Origin: Candidatus Martarchaeota archaeon
GTDB taxonomy: Archaea > Micrarchaeota > Micrarchaeia > Micrarchaeales > Micrarchaeaceae
Assembly: GCA_023474385.1 (NCBI GenBank)
Contig: JAMCYB010000011.1
Span: 24,606 to 88,605, forward strand
Direction: 5' to 3'
DNA: 64,000 nt
This document shows, piece after piece, positions 34,136 to 41,369 of this stretch. How positions within the stretch are numbered: position 1 is the first letter of the stretch; each line of letters opens with the position of its first letter. A program made the translations under genes and the position numbers. Under the pieces are notes generated by a model, which was given only the letters and a program-made list of their open reading frames with translations, was not told the DNA's origin and searched no databases.

Positions 34136-35281
34136 TTATGCGGCTGGGATTATCCTGTCAAGAATGAAATCTGTGCTGTAAGGAACCATGTCATCGTACG
34201 ATTCGCCGGTGCCAAGGAAGAGTATTGGTATTCCTGACGAATGGGCTATGGATATCGCGTTCCCGCCCTTTGCATCGCAATCGAGCTTGGTCAATATTAT
34301 CCCGTCAACCTTTATGCTTTTTGAAAATTCTCCGACCTGGTTCAGCACCGCATTGCCCCCTGTGCTCTCTGCCACGTATATGGTGATGTCAGGCTTCGCC
34401 ACCCTGTACATCTTCTCCACTTCCCTGAGCAAGTTCCTGTTGGTCTCCTGCCTTCCGGCTGTGTCTATAAGCACTGTGTCTATCCCGTGTGCCGTGGCGT
34501 ATTTTATAGCGTCGAAAGCTACGCTAGCCGGATCCGCGCCATAGGAGCTCTTTATTATTGGCACGCCGACCTTCTTGGCATGGTACTCGCTCTGCTCTAT
34601 CGCAGCTGCCCTGAACGTGTCGCTAGCTGAGAATACCGTGCTTATGCCTTCTGACGAGAGAAGCTTTGCAACCTTCGCCATCGTTGTGGTCTTTCCTGTG
34701 CCGTTGGGCCCCAGGAACAGTATCCTCACCGGAAGCTGCCCGCTCGCCTTCCTGGCCTTCACGAATTCGATTATATTGGGGCCAGAAGCGTTGGATTTCA
34801 TTACATCCTCGAGTGAAGCCCTCACAAGCTCCACCAGGCGCGATTTCATGTCCCGTGCGCCTATGTGCTCTTCAAGCAGCCTTTCCCTGAGGCTTTCCGA
34901 TATGGATTCCGCAGTCTCGAAAGAAACGTCGGACTCGAGGAGCAGCACCTTTATGTTCTGCACAAAATCATCTACCTCATTTTCTCCAAGCCGCACATTG
35001 CCGAGGACAGAGCCCTTTATCTTGGTCCCAAGCGATATGTGTATCTTTTCTTCAACCTGGTTCTGCGGCTTCTCCTTCTGTGCGGCCTTACTGGGCGCGG
35101 CAGGCGCGCTTTCCGGTTCAGGCTCCGCCTCCCTCAATTTTGCCGGAGCTGTGTTCTGCTTCTCAGCCTCGGTCGTGTCCTCCGGTTCGCTGGTTTCCTG
35201 CGGTTCTTCCGCAGATTCCTCCTCCTTTTTTGCAAATCCCCGTATGGCTTCTGACAGCCTCTCCTTCAGCCTGTTGAACAT
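34136..35281 (-). CDS. ftsY: signal recognition particle receptor FtsY
   Basis: SRP GTPase receptor, 381 residues, docking ribosome-nascent chain complexes at the membrane. Residues 1-90 form an acidic Glu/Pro/Ala-rich A region, followed by the N domain and G domain with FLGPNGTGKTTTMAKV, DTAGRQETNRNL and TKLDCDAKGGNA. The ATG at 35281 overlaps the prefoldin stop by one base (TGATG). The order eIF6-L20A-pfdA-ftsY is conserved in archaea. Confidence 0.96.
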   Translation of the reverse strand: MFNRLKERLSEAIRGFAKKEEESAEEPQETSEPEDTTEAEKQNTAPAKLREAEPEPESAPAAPSKAAQKEKPQNQVEEKIHISLGTKIKGSVLGNVRLGENEVDDFVQNIKVLLLESDVSFETAESISESLRERLLEEHIGARDMKSRLVELVRASLEDVMKSNASGPNIIEFVKARKASGQLPVRILFLGPNGTGKTTTMAKVAKLLSSEGISTVFSASDTFRAAAIEQSEYHAKKVGVPIIKSSYGADPASVAFDAIKYATAHGIDTVLIDTAGRQETNRNLLREVEKMYRVAKPDITIYVAESTGGNAVLNQVGEFSKSIKVDGIILTKLDCDAKGGNAISIAHSSGIPILFLGTGESYDDMVPYSTDFILDRIIPAA

Positions 35282-35706
35282 CACTCGACACCGGTTTGCG
35301 CTCCAAACCTTGCGCCTATCTCGCGGAGGGCCTTCTCTATGTTGCCCTTTTCAGAGTACATCTTTTTCATGTAGGCGTTCACTCCCTCGAGCCTGCTGCT
35401 TATTACCTCCTTCGCTACTTCTACCGGCGACTCGACAAGGTATCCCCCGCCTACGTCTATTACGAAGCTGTCGGAACTGTCAATCTTCGACTTCAGGAAA
35501 AGCCCCTCGCCGGATGGGAGAAATGCGTCGGAGCCATTCACCATTCTGTAGTTTTCAAGCGTCTGTAGCGCCGCATTTAGCCCCTGCATGATGCCTAGCG
35601 CCTCATCAAGCCTCTGTGCCACTATGCCGTACTGCTCCTGGTACACGCTGTACATGTATCTGAGCCTTTCAGACTCCTCCTCACCAGATGCCTCTGGAGA
35701 CTGCAT
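35281..35706 (-). CDS. pfdA: prefoldin alpha subunit
   Basis: Hexameric chaperone subunit of 141 residues with two coiled-coil helices around a beta-hairpin core: EQYGIVAQRLDEALGIMQGLN, then DSFVIDVGGGYLVESP, then the C-terminal helix. Its ATG overlaps the L20A stop codon by one base, and its stop overlaps the ftsY start, so the three genes are translationally coupled. An acidic N-terminal tail (SPEASGEEESE) precedes the first helix. Confidence 0.9.
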   Translation of the reverse strand: MQSPEASGEEESERLRYMYSVYQEQYGIVAQRLDEALGIMQGLNAALQTLENYRMVNGSDAFLPSGEGLFLKSKIDSSDSFVIDVGGGYLVESPVEVAKEVISSRLEGVNAYMKKMYSEKGNIEKALREIGARFGAQTGVE

Positions 35707-35879
35707 CACTGCACCTTCTCTATTTTGGTTATGCTTACCTTCCTCCTGGCTATCCTGTATTTGCTGCCCATCCTGGCAAGCGCCATGTCGATGGCATGCT
35801 TCTCGCTCGTGGCCTCGAGTTCGAGCTTGAACCCGTGCTTGTAGTTCGCGTCAAGGGATCCCTCTATGAGAAATTTCAT
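35706..35879 (-). CDS. rplX: ribosomal protein L20A (LX/L18Ae)
   Basis: 57-residue archaeal large-subunit protein, beginning MKFLIEGSLDANYKHGFKLE and ending in RRKVSITKIEKVQ. The pattern of a strand with F-X-I-E-G followed by an ATSEKHAIDMALARMGSKY helix fits LX. The start overlaps the aIF6 stop by four bases (ATGA) and the stop overlaps pfdA by one, the same order as in other archaea. Confidence 0.88.
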   Translation of the reverse strand: MKFLIEGSLDANYKHGFKLELEATSEKHAIDMALARMGSKYRIARRKVSITKIEKVQ

Positions 35880-36568
35880 TTTTTCACCGTATTATCGTCT
35901 ATGTCAAGCGCGTCCATCACCCTCGCAAGCTCGAACCCCGTGGTCGAATCGCCTACGAGGAGCCCTGAGCCGTTTGATATCGTACCCAGGCCTATGCCAA
36001 GCCCTCCAGTGTTGACCGTTGTCATCACCGGCTTCATGCCCACAACCTTCTCCATCTCCTCCACTTCGTCCTCTGAGCTCCTGTTGTTCATCGCGAGCCC
36101 CCTGTTTGTCAGTATATTGTTCGCCCCGACAGTTTTAAACCTTCCCGTTTCGAAGCTTACTGTTTCGACTCCCAGCGCGTCGCCTATCTGCTCCGCGCTC
36201 TCCCTGTCATAATCCGGATTTATCAGCGCTATCCTGTCGTTTGCAAGTATGTTGTTTCCCACGGCGTTCATGTTGCTCTTGAGCACGCAAAGGTTTTCTC
36301 CCTCTACAAGGTGCTTCTTCATCTCCCTTATCTCGTAATCCCTCGCAATGTTGGAGACGACAACGCCGTTGGAATTCCCCCTCGCGTATATTCCCGCCAT
36401 GTCGGACCCGTTCACGCTGAGCTCGACAATCCTGGCGCCCAAAAGGCTGCCAAGGTACCCTTTTACTTTCTGCGTCAGCCCTGCCCCAGCTATCACGTAC
36501 TTGTCGCAGGCGTTTGCATAAGCCCCTATATAATCAGTTCCACGTATGGAGTACTTCGCTACCCCCAT
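35876..36568 (-). CDS. eif6: translation initiation factor aIF6
   Basis: Ribosome anti-association factor that binds the 50S subunit, 230 residues, made of repeated pentein units. Recognisable parts: KYSIRGTDYIGAYANACDKYV, NGVVVSNIARDYEI, GRFKTVGANNILTNRGLAMN and the GGLGIGLGTI segment. It begins six bases after L31e and is coupled to L20A by an ATGA overlap. Confidence 0.95.
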   Translation of the reverse strand: MGVAKYSIRGTDYIGAYANACDKYVIAGAGLTQKVKGYLGSLLGARIVELSVNGSDMAGIYARGNSNGVVVSNIARDYEIREMKKHLVEGENLCVLKSNMNAVGNNILANDRIALINPDYDRESAEQIGDALGVETVSFETGRFKTVGANNILTNRGLAMNNRSSEDEVEEMEKVVGMKPVMTTVNTGGLGIGLGTISNGSGLLVGDSTTGFELARVMDALDIDDNTVKK

Positions 36569-36573
36569 CCAAA

Positions 36574-36978
36574 TCAGCCGCTCTCCTTCTTGGGCGAGGG
36601 CTTCTTGGCCGCCTTTGCAGGGCTCTCCTTGCCGTTCTCCTTCTGCTTCGGCTCGGCTGGCGCAGCCTTCTGCTTGCGCCCTCCTTTCGCCTTTGTCTCC
36701 GGCACTGCGGCATCCTTCTTTGCCGCTACTCCGAATTCGCTCACCATCGCCCTTCCGCCGTCAATCTTCACGTTAAGCTTCACCGGCACCATCGTCTTCG
36801 AGTAGTGCTTCATTATCCTGGAGTTCAGCTCCTTAGATATCTTGACGTCCTCTTCCCTGAGCTTGGTGTAGTGCGCTACCCTGTTTCGTATGTAGCCTGC
36901 AGCTTTCTTGAACCTTTTGGTCCTAGGCTGCTTCACCAAGTACTTTCTTATCCCTATTGTTATAAGTCTGTCTGCCAT
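36574..36978 (-). CDS. rpl31e: ribosomal protein L31e with long basic tail
   Basis: Large-subunit protein, 134 residues from the ATG at 36978 (MADRLITIGIRK). The L31e fold ends near residue 90 (SRIMKHYSKTMVPVKLNV is the conserved part). The last 45 residues are a Lys/Ala/Pro/Glu-rich extension (KAKGGRKQKAAPAEPK), absent from most archaeal L31e. L39e lies four bases upstream, as is usual. Confidence 0.93.
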   Translation of the reverse strand: MADRLITIGIRKYLVKQPRTKRFKKAAGYIRNRVAHYTKLREEDVKISKELNSRIMKHYSKTMVPVKLNVKIDGGRAMVSEFGVAAKKDAAVPETKAKGGRKQKAAPAEPKQKENGKESPAKAAKKPSPKKESG

Positions 36979-36982
36979 CAAA

Positions 36983-37147
36983 TCATCCCTTGTTGCTGAA
37001 GCCAAGCTTCTTCCTCCTCCAGCTCCTCATGTTCCTGTTTGTCTGTATCTTCCTATGGGTCCTAAGCGTCACAAGCACTGGCAGCCTTCTCTGCTGCTTG
37101 ATCTTCTTGCCAAGCCTCCTCTTCTTGTAAGCAGTTTTCTTTGTCAT
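36983..37147 (-). CDS. rpl39e: ribosomal protein L39e
   Basis: 54-residue basic protein that lines the peptide exit tunnel. It starts MTKKTAYKKRRLGKKIKQQ and contains the family core RRLPVLVTLRTHRKIQTN and the end RSWRRKKLGF. Coupled closely to L31e downstream and to the PDCD5-like gene upstream. Confidence 0.93.
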   Translation of the reverse strand: MTKKTAYKKRRLGKKIKQQRRLPVLVTLRTHRKIQTNRNMRSWRRKKLGFSNKG

Positions 37148-37154
37148 AAAATCA

Positions 37155-37460
37155 CTATTTACGCTTAAAATCTATCTTTGTCTCGGGCCTGTATGTCAGC
37201 TTCTGCAGGAGCGCAACAAGCTGCGCCTCGCTTATCTTGCCGCTTACCCTGTTCTGCTGTATCACAGATATCACCAGGTTGGTGAGCTGCACGTACAGCT
37301 GCTCGTTCGAGGCCTTAATGTTCATCATTCTCGTATATGCGTCGGCGTCTAGCACCTGTTTGAGCACCTCCTTTCTCTGCTGCTCCTCCTGCATCTTCCT
37401 GATTGCCGAAGCGTACCTCTTCTTGAGCTCCTTCTGATCGTACTCCTCTCCCTCGGCCAT
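37155..37460 (-). CDS. PDCD5-family DNA-binding protein
   Basis: 101-residue helical protein of the COG2118 family (archaeal homologue of human PDCD5/TFAR19). Characteristic parts are the acidic/basic N-terminal helix (KELKKRYASAIRKMQEEQQRK), LKQVLDADAYTRMMNI and the end YRPETKIDFKRK. The family binds nucleic acid or acts with prefoldin-like factors; its cellular role in archaea is unsettled. The first bases of this gene belong to a 194-bp tandem duplication that begins in the S19e gene. Confidence 0.9.
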   Translation of the reverse strand: MAEGEEYDQKELKKRYASAIRKMQEEQQRKEVLKQVLDADAYTRMMNIKASNEQLYVQLTNLVISVIQQNRVSGKISEAQLVALLQKLTYRPETKIDFKRK

Positions 37461-37843
37461 CGCTGATGCACCTACTTAGCTCCCTGTGATATTTCGTTGC
37501 ACGCCTTGTCGACGAATGATTTGCCCTTCGCCGTTATTATCCTGCCTTTCTTGCCCTTCTCAACAAGCTGCAGGCTCTCGAGCTGTATCATCGCATCCCT
37601 TATTATGCTGCCTCCCGCCTTCATGTGATGCTTCTTGTGAACTACGCTCGCCATCGCTGATGCACCTACTTAGCTCCCTGTGATATTTCGTTGCACGCCT
37701 TGTCGACGAATGATTTGCCCTTCGCTGTTATTATCCTGCCTTTCTTGCCCTTCTCAACAAGCTGCAGGCTCTCGAGCTGTATCATCGCATCCCTTATTAT
37801 GCTGCCTCCCGCCTTCATGTGATGCTTCTTGTGAACTACGCTC
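37456..37843 (-). repeat. 194-bp tandem duplication spanning the S19e 3' end and the PDCD5 start
   Basis: Two units, 37456-37649 and 37650-37843, identical except one base (37532 versus 37726), which is silent in S19e. Each unit holds the last 58 codons of S19e, the stop, the short spacer with GGTG, and the start codon of the PDCD5 gene. Confidence 0.95.
37472..37654 (-). pseudogene. chimeric duplicate of the S19e C terminus
   Basis: Created by the tandem duplication: the copied PDCD5 start (ATG GC) is joined in frame to codons for the last 58 residues of S19e, giving a 60-residue open frame (MASVVHKKHHMKAGG through NEISQGAK). It has the copied GGTG Shine-Dalgarno region and the copied stop, so it could be translated, but it lacks the N-terminal half of S19e. 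It is either a relic, a new small protein, or an assembly artefact. Confidence 0.8.
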
Positions 37844-38085
37844 TCCTTCCTGTTGCCGTACCTGTTCCTGAGCCTTTCTACTCCTACGGGTCCTTTCAGG
37901 TATATCTGCCTGAGTATTGAAGCGCCGCGCATGTACCAGAAGTCCTTGCTGTCCGGCAGCCTGTCTTTTCCGGCTCCGGACTTGACATAATCAATATAAC
38001 CAGGTTTCTTGAACTCAGAAGCCTTCAGTCTCTCCGATAGCGCTTTTATAAGGATGTCCGCCTTTACGTCGTTCACATTTGCCAT
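37666..38085 (-). CDS. rps19e: ribosomal protein S19e
   Basis: Small-subunit protein, 139 residues from the ATG at 38085 (MANVNDVKADILIKAL). Conserved motifs include DFWYMRGASILRQIYLKGPVGVERLR and RYGNRKESVVHKKHH. A TATA-like ctatttatacc about 20-25 bases before the ATG suggests a leaderless transcript. It heads the cluster S19e-PDCD5-L39e-L31e-aIF6-L20A-pfdA-ftsY. Its last 58 codons are duplicated downstream. Confidence 0.95.
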   Translation of the reverse strand: MANVNDVKADILIKALSERLKASEFKKPGYIDYVKSGAGKDRLPDSKDFWYMRGASILRQIYLKGPVGVERLRNRYGNRKESVVHKKHHMKAGGSIIRDAMIQLESLQLVEKGKKGRIITAKGKSFVDKACNEISQGAK

Positions 38086-38294
38086 TAAACCACACACTAT
38101 TTGGTATAAATAGAGCAGATAGTTATGTAATGCAAAATTATAAATAGTTTTTATTCGGTCGTTGCCTTGGAATCTTATCCGTGGTAGCCAAAACAGTTTG
38201 TGCCAATAGGAATTTATTAGAAGCAACGTTATGCTAAACTTTGTCTGGCGAGTCTAAATTGCACATAGCATGGCAAAAAAGAAAATGGCGCAGC

Positions 38295-38612
38295 TCATTG
38301 CATCCTGCGCGCCGTGCCGTACTTGTCGAACGCGGTGACCTTGCCGTAGCGGTTCCCGAGGCGCTTCTGGAGGAAGCGCTCTACGTCGGAAGGCTCATTC
38401 TCCTCGTCAAAGCGCGTCTTTACTATGTAGCCGAAATCCCCGTCAGTAAGGTAGACCTCCTCGACCTCATTCATCCTTATCAGCTCGTCGCCGAGGTCTT
38501 CCATTTCAGCCTTAACGGGAGGCTTCAGGAAGTACATCCTATAGAACCTCTTCCCAGACCTTGTCGTCTCGACAAGGTTTCCGTTGTTTCTGGCGTTTTT
38601 AGTACTGCCCAT
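38295..38612 (-). CDS. small protein resembling an Lrp/AsnC ligand-binding domain
   Basis: 105 residues from the ATG at 38612, preceded by GGTGGGG. No DNA-binding helix-turn-helix is present. The middle, RFYRMYFLKPPVKAEMEDLGDELIRM, and NEVEEVYLTDGDFGYIVKTRF together look like the RAM/AsnC C-terminal domain, which binds small ligands as stand-alone proteins in some archaea. The assignment is based on pattern only. It follows the 85-residue unknown gene by 19 bases on the same strand. Confidence 0.55.
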   Translation of the reverse strand: MGSTKNARNNGNLVETTRSGKRFYRMYFLKPPVKAEMEDLGDELIRMNEVEEVYLTDGDFGYIVKTRFDEENEPSDVERFLQKRLGNRYGKVTAFDKYGTARRMQ

Positions 38613-38631
38613 GCTCCCCACCAATTTAATA

Positions 38632-38889
38632 TTACCTGTACTTCTCAGGAAGATCATACTCAGTTATGTTGTTGTATTCAAGGAACCTCCTGAAATCGTA
38701 CTCGCTGAGCTGGTCCTTTATCGGCATGTCGCCCCACACGTACATGAATGCGATTCTGCTGAGCGCAATTCCTATAACAGGGCGCTTGTTGTTCGGGTCA
38801 TCCTCAAAAACCCACTTGTCGCGCTTCTTCCTTGCCCACTTTCCAAGAACCGGAAGGGACAGCACAAACTTTATTTCCCATACATGCAT
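38632..38889 (-). CDS. small protein of unknown function
   Basis: 85 residues from the ATG at 38889 (MHVWEIKFVL), which has GGTGGT four bases before it. Rich in aromatic and charged residues (KWARKKRDKWVFEDDPNN, YDFRRFLEYNN), no membrane segment, no cysteine. Not recognised. It lies directly behind the candidate structured RNA at 38917-39020 and ahead of the RAM-like gene, so the three may form one transcript. Confidence 0.6.
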   Translation of the reverse strand: MHVWEIKFVLSLPVLGKWARKKRDKWVFEDDPNNKRPVIGIALSRIAFMYVWGDMPIKDQLSEYDFRRFLEYNNITEYDLPEKYR

Positions 38890-38916
38890 CCAAACCACCA
38901 ATTAAACGCAAAAAAG

Positions 38917-39020
38917 GCAGGGCTGGTGGAAGTTGGAAACAGTGATACAACCAGAATTAGTCGAGGGTAGAATGACATCGAAGTCGTTCATATAATTTGC
39001 CATGTCCACCAAACCCCTGC
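38917..39020 (-). ncRNA. candidate structured RNA or riboregulatory leader
   Basis: On the minus strand a 104-nt element whose ends pair: GCAGGG with CCCTGC and TGGTGGA with TCCACCA, a 13-bp closing stem with a small internal loop. Inside, GTTG/CAAC can form a further hairpin. Six T residues follow (38910-38915), as in a terminator. A TATA box (39041-39053) places the transcription start at about 39021-39025, exactly at the 5' end of the stem. It matches no RNA class I know. Either a free RNA or a leader controlling the 85-residue gene downstream. Confidence 0.6.
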
Positions 39021-39040
39021 TTGATTGATAATATGAAGAA

Positions 39041-39053
39041 GCTTTTATTTATA
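39041..39053 (-). promoter_or_regulatory. TATA box for the candidate structured RNA
   Basis: TATAAATAAAAGC read on the minus strand, a good archaeal TATA element, about 30 bases before the first paired base at 39020. The rest of 39021-39182 is A/T-rich and shows no gene. Confidence 0.55.
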
Positions 39054-39212
39054 CTAAATTGGAAATATATAATATAAAACTTTTTTTGATGCTTAGAAAT
39101 TGAATAAAATATTTTATTTCAACGGATTTATATAATTAATAAGTAAATTTAAGCTTTATTAATGTTATAATTATTGACAAATATTTATAAATATTAATTA
39201 CAATAATCCTTT

Positions 39213-40532
39213 ATGCGACCAAGAAAAAAGGCCATCCCAAAGCAGGTTCTTGCGAGATTAAATGAGCTTAGGAAAAACAGCAAGTTCGGAGTCACGCTCA
39301 ACAAGATACACGGCGAATATTTCGCATACGAATACAAGGATGTCATCGAAAGTGCTACAGGCAAGCGTAAGAGAAACGTCTTTTACCTGGGCAAGATAAG
39401 CGAAGACGGCACTTTTGTGAAAAGGGTTCGCAGCATGACTGGCGGAAAGCCATCAACAATGGAAGAATATCTTGAGAGCAAATATGGCAAAGGCAACGAG
39501 GTAATAGACAGGTATGCGGCGCCTTCACAGAAGGACCTGAACATACTCATGGCAATGAGCTCGGACGGCAGGGCTTCATCTGTGGGGATAGCAAGAAAGC
39601 TCAGCTTAAAGCCTTCTACAGTAGGCTACAGGATGAAGCGGCTTAAGCAGATATACAGAATAAAAACCACGATAGACATAAGACCAACTACGTTTGGCTT
39701 TCAAAGGTTTATGGTTCTTGCAAAGTTTAATTCTGCAAAACCATCCTCAAATGTGTTAAAAGAGATACTTGGCGAAGAACCTCGAATACAGCTTGCCCTT
39801 CTCACATCTGGAGATTTCGACCTCATCATTTACTTTGTTGCAGAGGATATAGAGAACGTGGAAAAGATGCTATACCGTATCAGATCCGATAAGAGAATCG
39901 CATATTTAGATTCAGTGTGGAATGTCAGCTATCTCTATGAGTACTATGGATGGTATGTGCCTACAAGAGAAAAGTTTTTCGAGCTTCTTGAAAACAGGGT
40001 GTGGCATAGAACAAAGGACTCCCCAAGAAGGAGGCCTAACGAGCTGCTCCCCAGCGAATATCTAGTAATGAAGGAGATGTCAAAAGATGCATCAAGGAAA
40101 CTGGCAGAAATAGATAATCAATACGGGCTCACGAAAGGCAATGCAGATTACACCTACAAGAAGCTGCTCAAGAACGAGACCATACAAAGCTGCACAATAT
40201 GCCTAGAAAATCCGCATATAAAATACGCCGCTTTTGTATACGCTGAGCAGTACAACATAGGTTTATTCAACGATTCAAAAAAGGAATACCAAGAGACCAT
40301 TACTCACGAATTTGCAAGGCCGACAAACAGGGTGTCGTATCTTGCAGATGTTTCATCACCTTACGGATCGGCTTTCATAACTCCAATCTATGAGGATGGC
40401 AGCCTAGAAGCCTTGATAAATGAGATAAACCCTGGTAAAAAAGGAATGAAAATAAAATCTGCAGTAATAACCAACACGCTTCTAGGCAGAATAGGGTTCC
40501 GCAAATTCAACTTAGACGAAACTAAAAAATAG
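39213..40532 (+). CDS. Lrp/AsnC-like regulator with an unusual N-terminal domain
   Basis: 439 residues. Residues 1-85 have the look of an N-terminal domain seen in some transposases (VTLNKIHGEYFAYEY then KRKRNVFYLGKISEDGTFV). A winged helix-turn-helix follows (about 108-145: SSVGIARKLSLKPSTVGYRMKRL), then an Lrp-type ligand-binding domain (LLTSGDFDLIIYFVAEDIENV). The last 180 residues may be a second, diverged regulator half. Codons are more A/T-rich than in neighbours, which suggests later acquisition. A TATA box (atttataaat, 39183-39192) 30 bases before the ATG predicts a leaderless mRNA. Confidence 0.75.
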   Translation: MRPRKKAIPKQVLARLNELRKNSKFGVTLNKIHGEYFAYEYKDVIESATGKRKRNVFYLGKISEDGTFVKRVRSMTGGKPSTMEEYLESKYGKGNEVIDRYAAPSQKDLNILMAMSSDGRASSVGIARKLSLKPSTVGYRMKRLKQIYRIKTTIDIRPTTFGFQRFMVLAKFNSAKPSSNVLKEILGEEPRIQLALLTSGDFDLIIYFVAEDIENVEKMLYRIRSDKRIAYLDSVWNVSYLYEYYGWYVPTREKFFELLENRVWHRTKDSPRRRPNELLPSEYLVMKEMSKDASRKLAEIDNQYGLTKGNADYTYKKLLKNETIQSCTICLENPHIKYAAFVYAEQYNIGLFNDSKKEYQETITHEFARPTNRVSYLADVSSPYGSAFITPIYEDGSLEALINEINPGKKGMKIKSAVITNTLLGRIGFRKFNLDETKK

Positions 40533-40579
40533 CGATAAAAGCGGATCGCAAAGCAAAATAAAGAAACGTATCGCAAAAT

Positions 40580-40615
40580 CTATTGTCCTCCCTTCTCTCC
40601 AGCTCCGCCCATCAT
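40580..40615 (-). other. possible 11-codon micro-ORF in repeat copy 1
   Basis: Reads MMGGAGEKGGQ then stop on the minus strand. AGGTGA lies six bases before the ATG. It exists in parallel with an almost identical frame in the next repeat copy. Too short to call a gene from sequence alone. Confidence 0.25.
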
Positions 40616-40690
40616 ATATTTTCACCTATAAATTCAATGTCCTCCCTTCTCTCCAGATCCTCCCATCATGCATTTCACCTATAAATCTAT
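40583..40690. repeat. two tandem copies of a 54-bp repeat
   Basis: Copies 40583-40636 and 40637-40690 share tgtcctcccttctctccag, a cccatcat core and tcacctataaat, with a few substitutions and one indel. They lie in an about 640-base stretch (40533-41171) with no convincing gene; the only other structure I see there is the hairpin at 40959-41003 and promoter-like A/T boxes. Confidence 0.85.
40634..40669 (-). other. possible 11-codon micro-ORF in repeat copy 2
   Basis: Reads MMGGSGEKGGH then stop on the minus strand, again with AGGTGA about five bases before the start. The differences from copy 1 are Ala/Ser and Gln/His. Confidence 0.25.
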
Positions 40691-40958
40691 TGAATATGCA
40701 TCACAGTATGGTTTTATAAGCATTTCCGCACTTTGCGATATATCTACATTCACCCATAAAGTCATGCTACAAATCAGGCAGAAGAGCATACTCACAAACA
40801 TGCAGGAGAAAGCAGCAGATACAAACAGCAAACACTGGAAGGCAAAATATATACCATGCTATCCAGCCGGTAAGCGCCTTCACCTCCAAAGAGAGCTGCC
40901 CTTGGCAGAATTTAAGGTCAACCAATTTTAGCATCCGCTGAAGGCAAAACAATGGGGG

Positions 40959-41003
40959 GTGTTTAGAGGGTGGGGAAGATTAAATAGAATTTGCTCTAAA
41001 CAC
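40959..41003. repeat. 10-bp perfect inverted repeat
   Basis: GTGTTTAGAG and CTCTAAACAC flank a 25-nt loop. It could be a terminator stem, a protein site or part of an untranslated RNA. It lies about 170 bases before L29, upstream of a box at 41119-41130. Confidence 0.6.
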
Positions 41004-41186
41004 TCTTTCATAATTCCGCAAAAAAGCTTAAATACCTTTCTACGAATTCCATAACCCGCAAGCGTCTCCGAAAATGCAAGCGGCAACGGCAACGCCGGTA
41101 AAGCGCTTCTTAGAAAAGCTTTAATATATTAAACAGCGCAATAGTACTGCACTAAGTTTTAGGGTGTTAAGATAAAAGCCAAAGAA

Positions 41187-41369
41187 TTGAGAGAACTGCA
41201 GGCCGATGCGCTAAACAAGAGGCTGAACGAGCTGAAGCTTGAGCTGTCCGTGGAGAAGCGCAAGATAGCCTCGACGGGAGTGTCGAGCAAGGTAGTGAAG
41301 ACAAGAGCGATAAAGCGCGACATAGCGCGCATAAACACCATTCTCAACGAAAGGGGTGCGTCTCTCTAA
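41187..41369 (+). CDS. rpl29: ribosomal protein L29
   Basis: Two-helix protein at the ribosome exit site. Using the first standard start, TTG at 41187, gives 60 residues (MRELQADALNKRLNELKLEL). The conserved family N terminus, however, is encoded upstream in the same frame: codons from 41172 read I-K-A-K-E-L before that TTG, and a stop (TAG) at 41160 blocks further extension. The only GGTG lies at 41163-41166, five bases before the ATA at 41172 and 20 before the TTG. So translation probably begins at ATA 41172. aIF1 follows with a TAATG overlap. Confidence 0.85.
   Translation: MRELQADALNKRLNELKLELSVEKRKIASTGVSSKVVKTRAIKRDIARINTILNERGASL

Noticed and set aside
37456..37843. Insertion sequence or integration site at the S19e repeat
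   Set aside because: No transposase, no terminal inverted repeats; it is a simple tandem duplication of local sequence.
38917..39020. tRNA, SRP RNA or C/D RNA at the structured element
   Set aside because: No T arm or anticodon arm, too short for SRP or RNase P RNA, and no C/D boxes.
40668..40952. Short open frames on both strands in the A/T-rich gap
   Set aside because: No Shine-Dalgarno, no recognisable motif, and codon use unlike the neighbours; probably chance frames.
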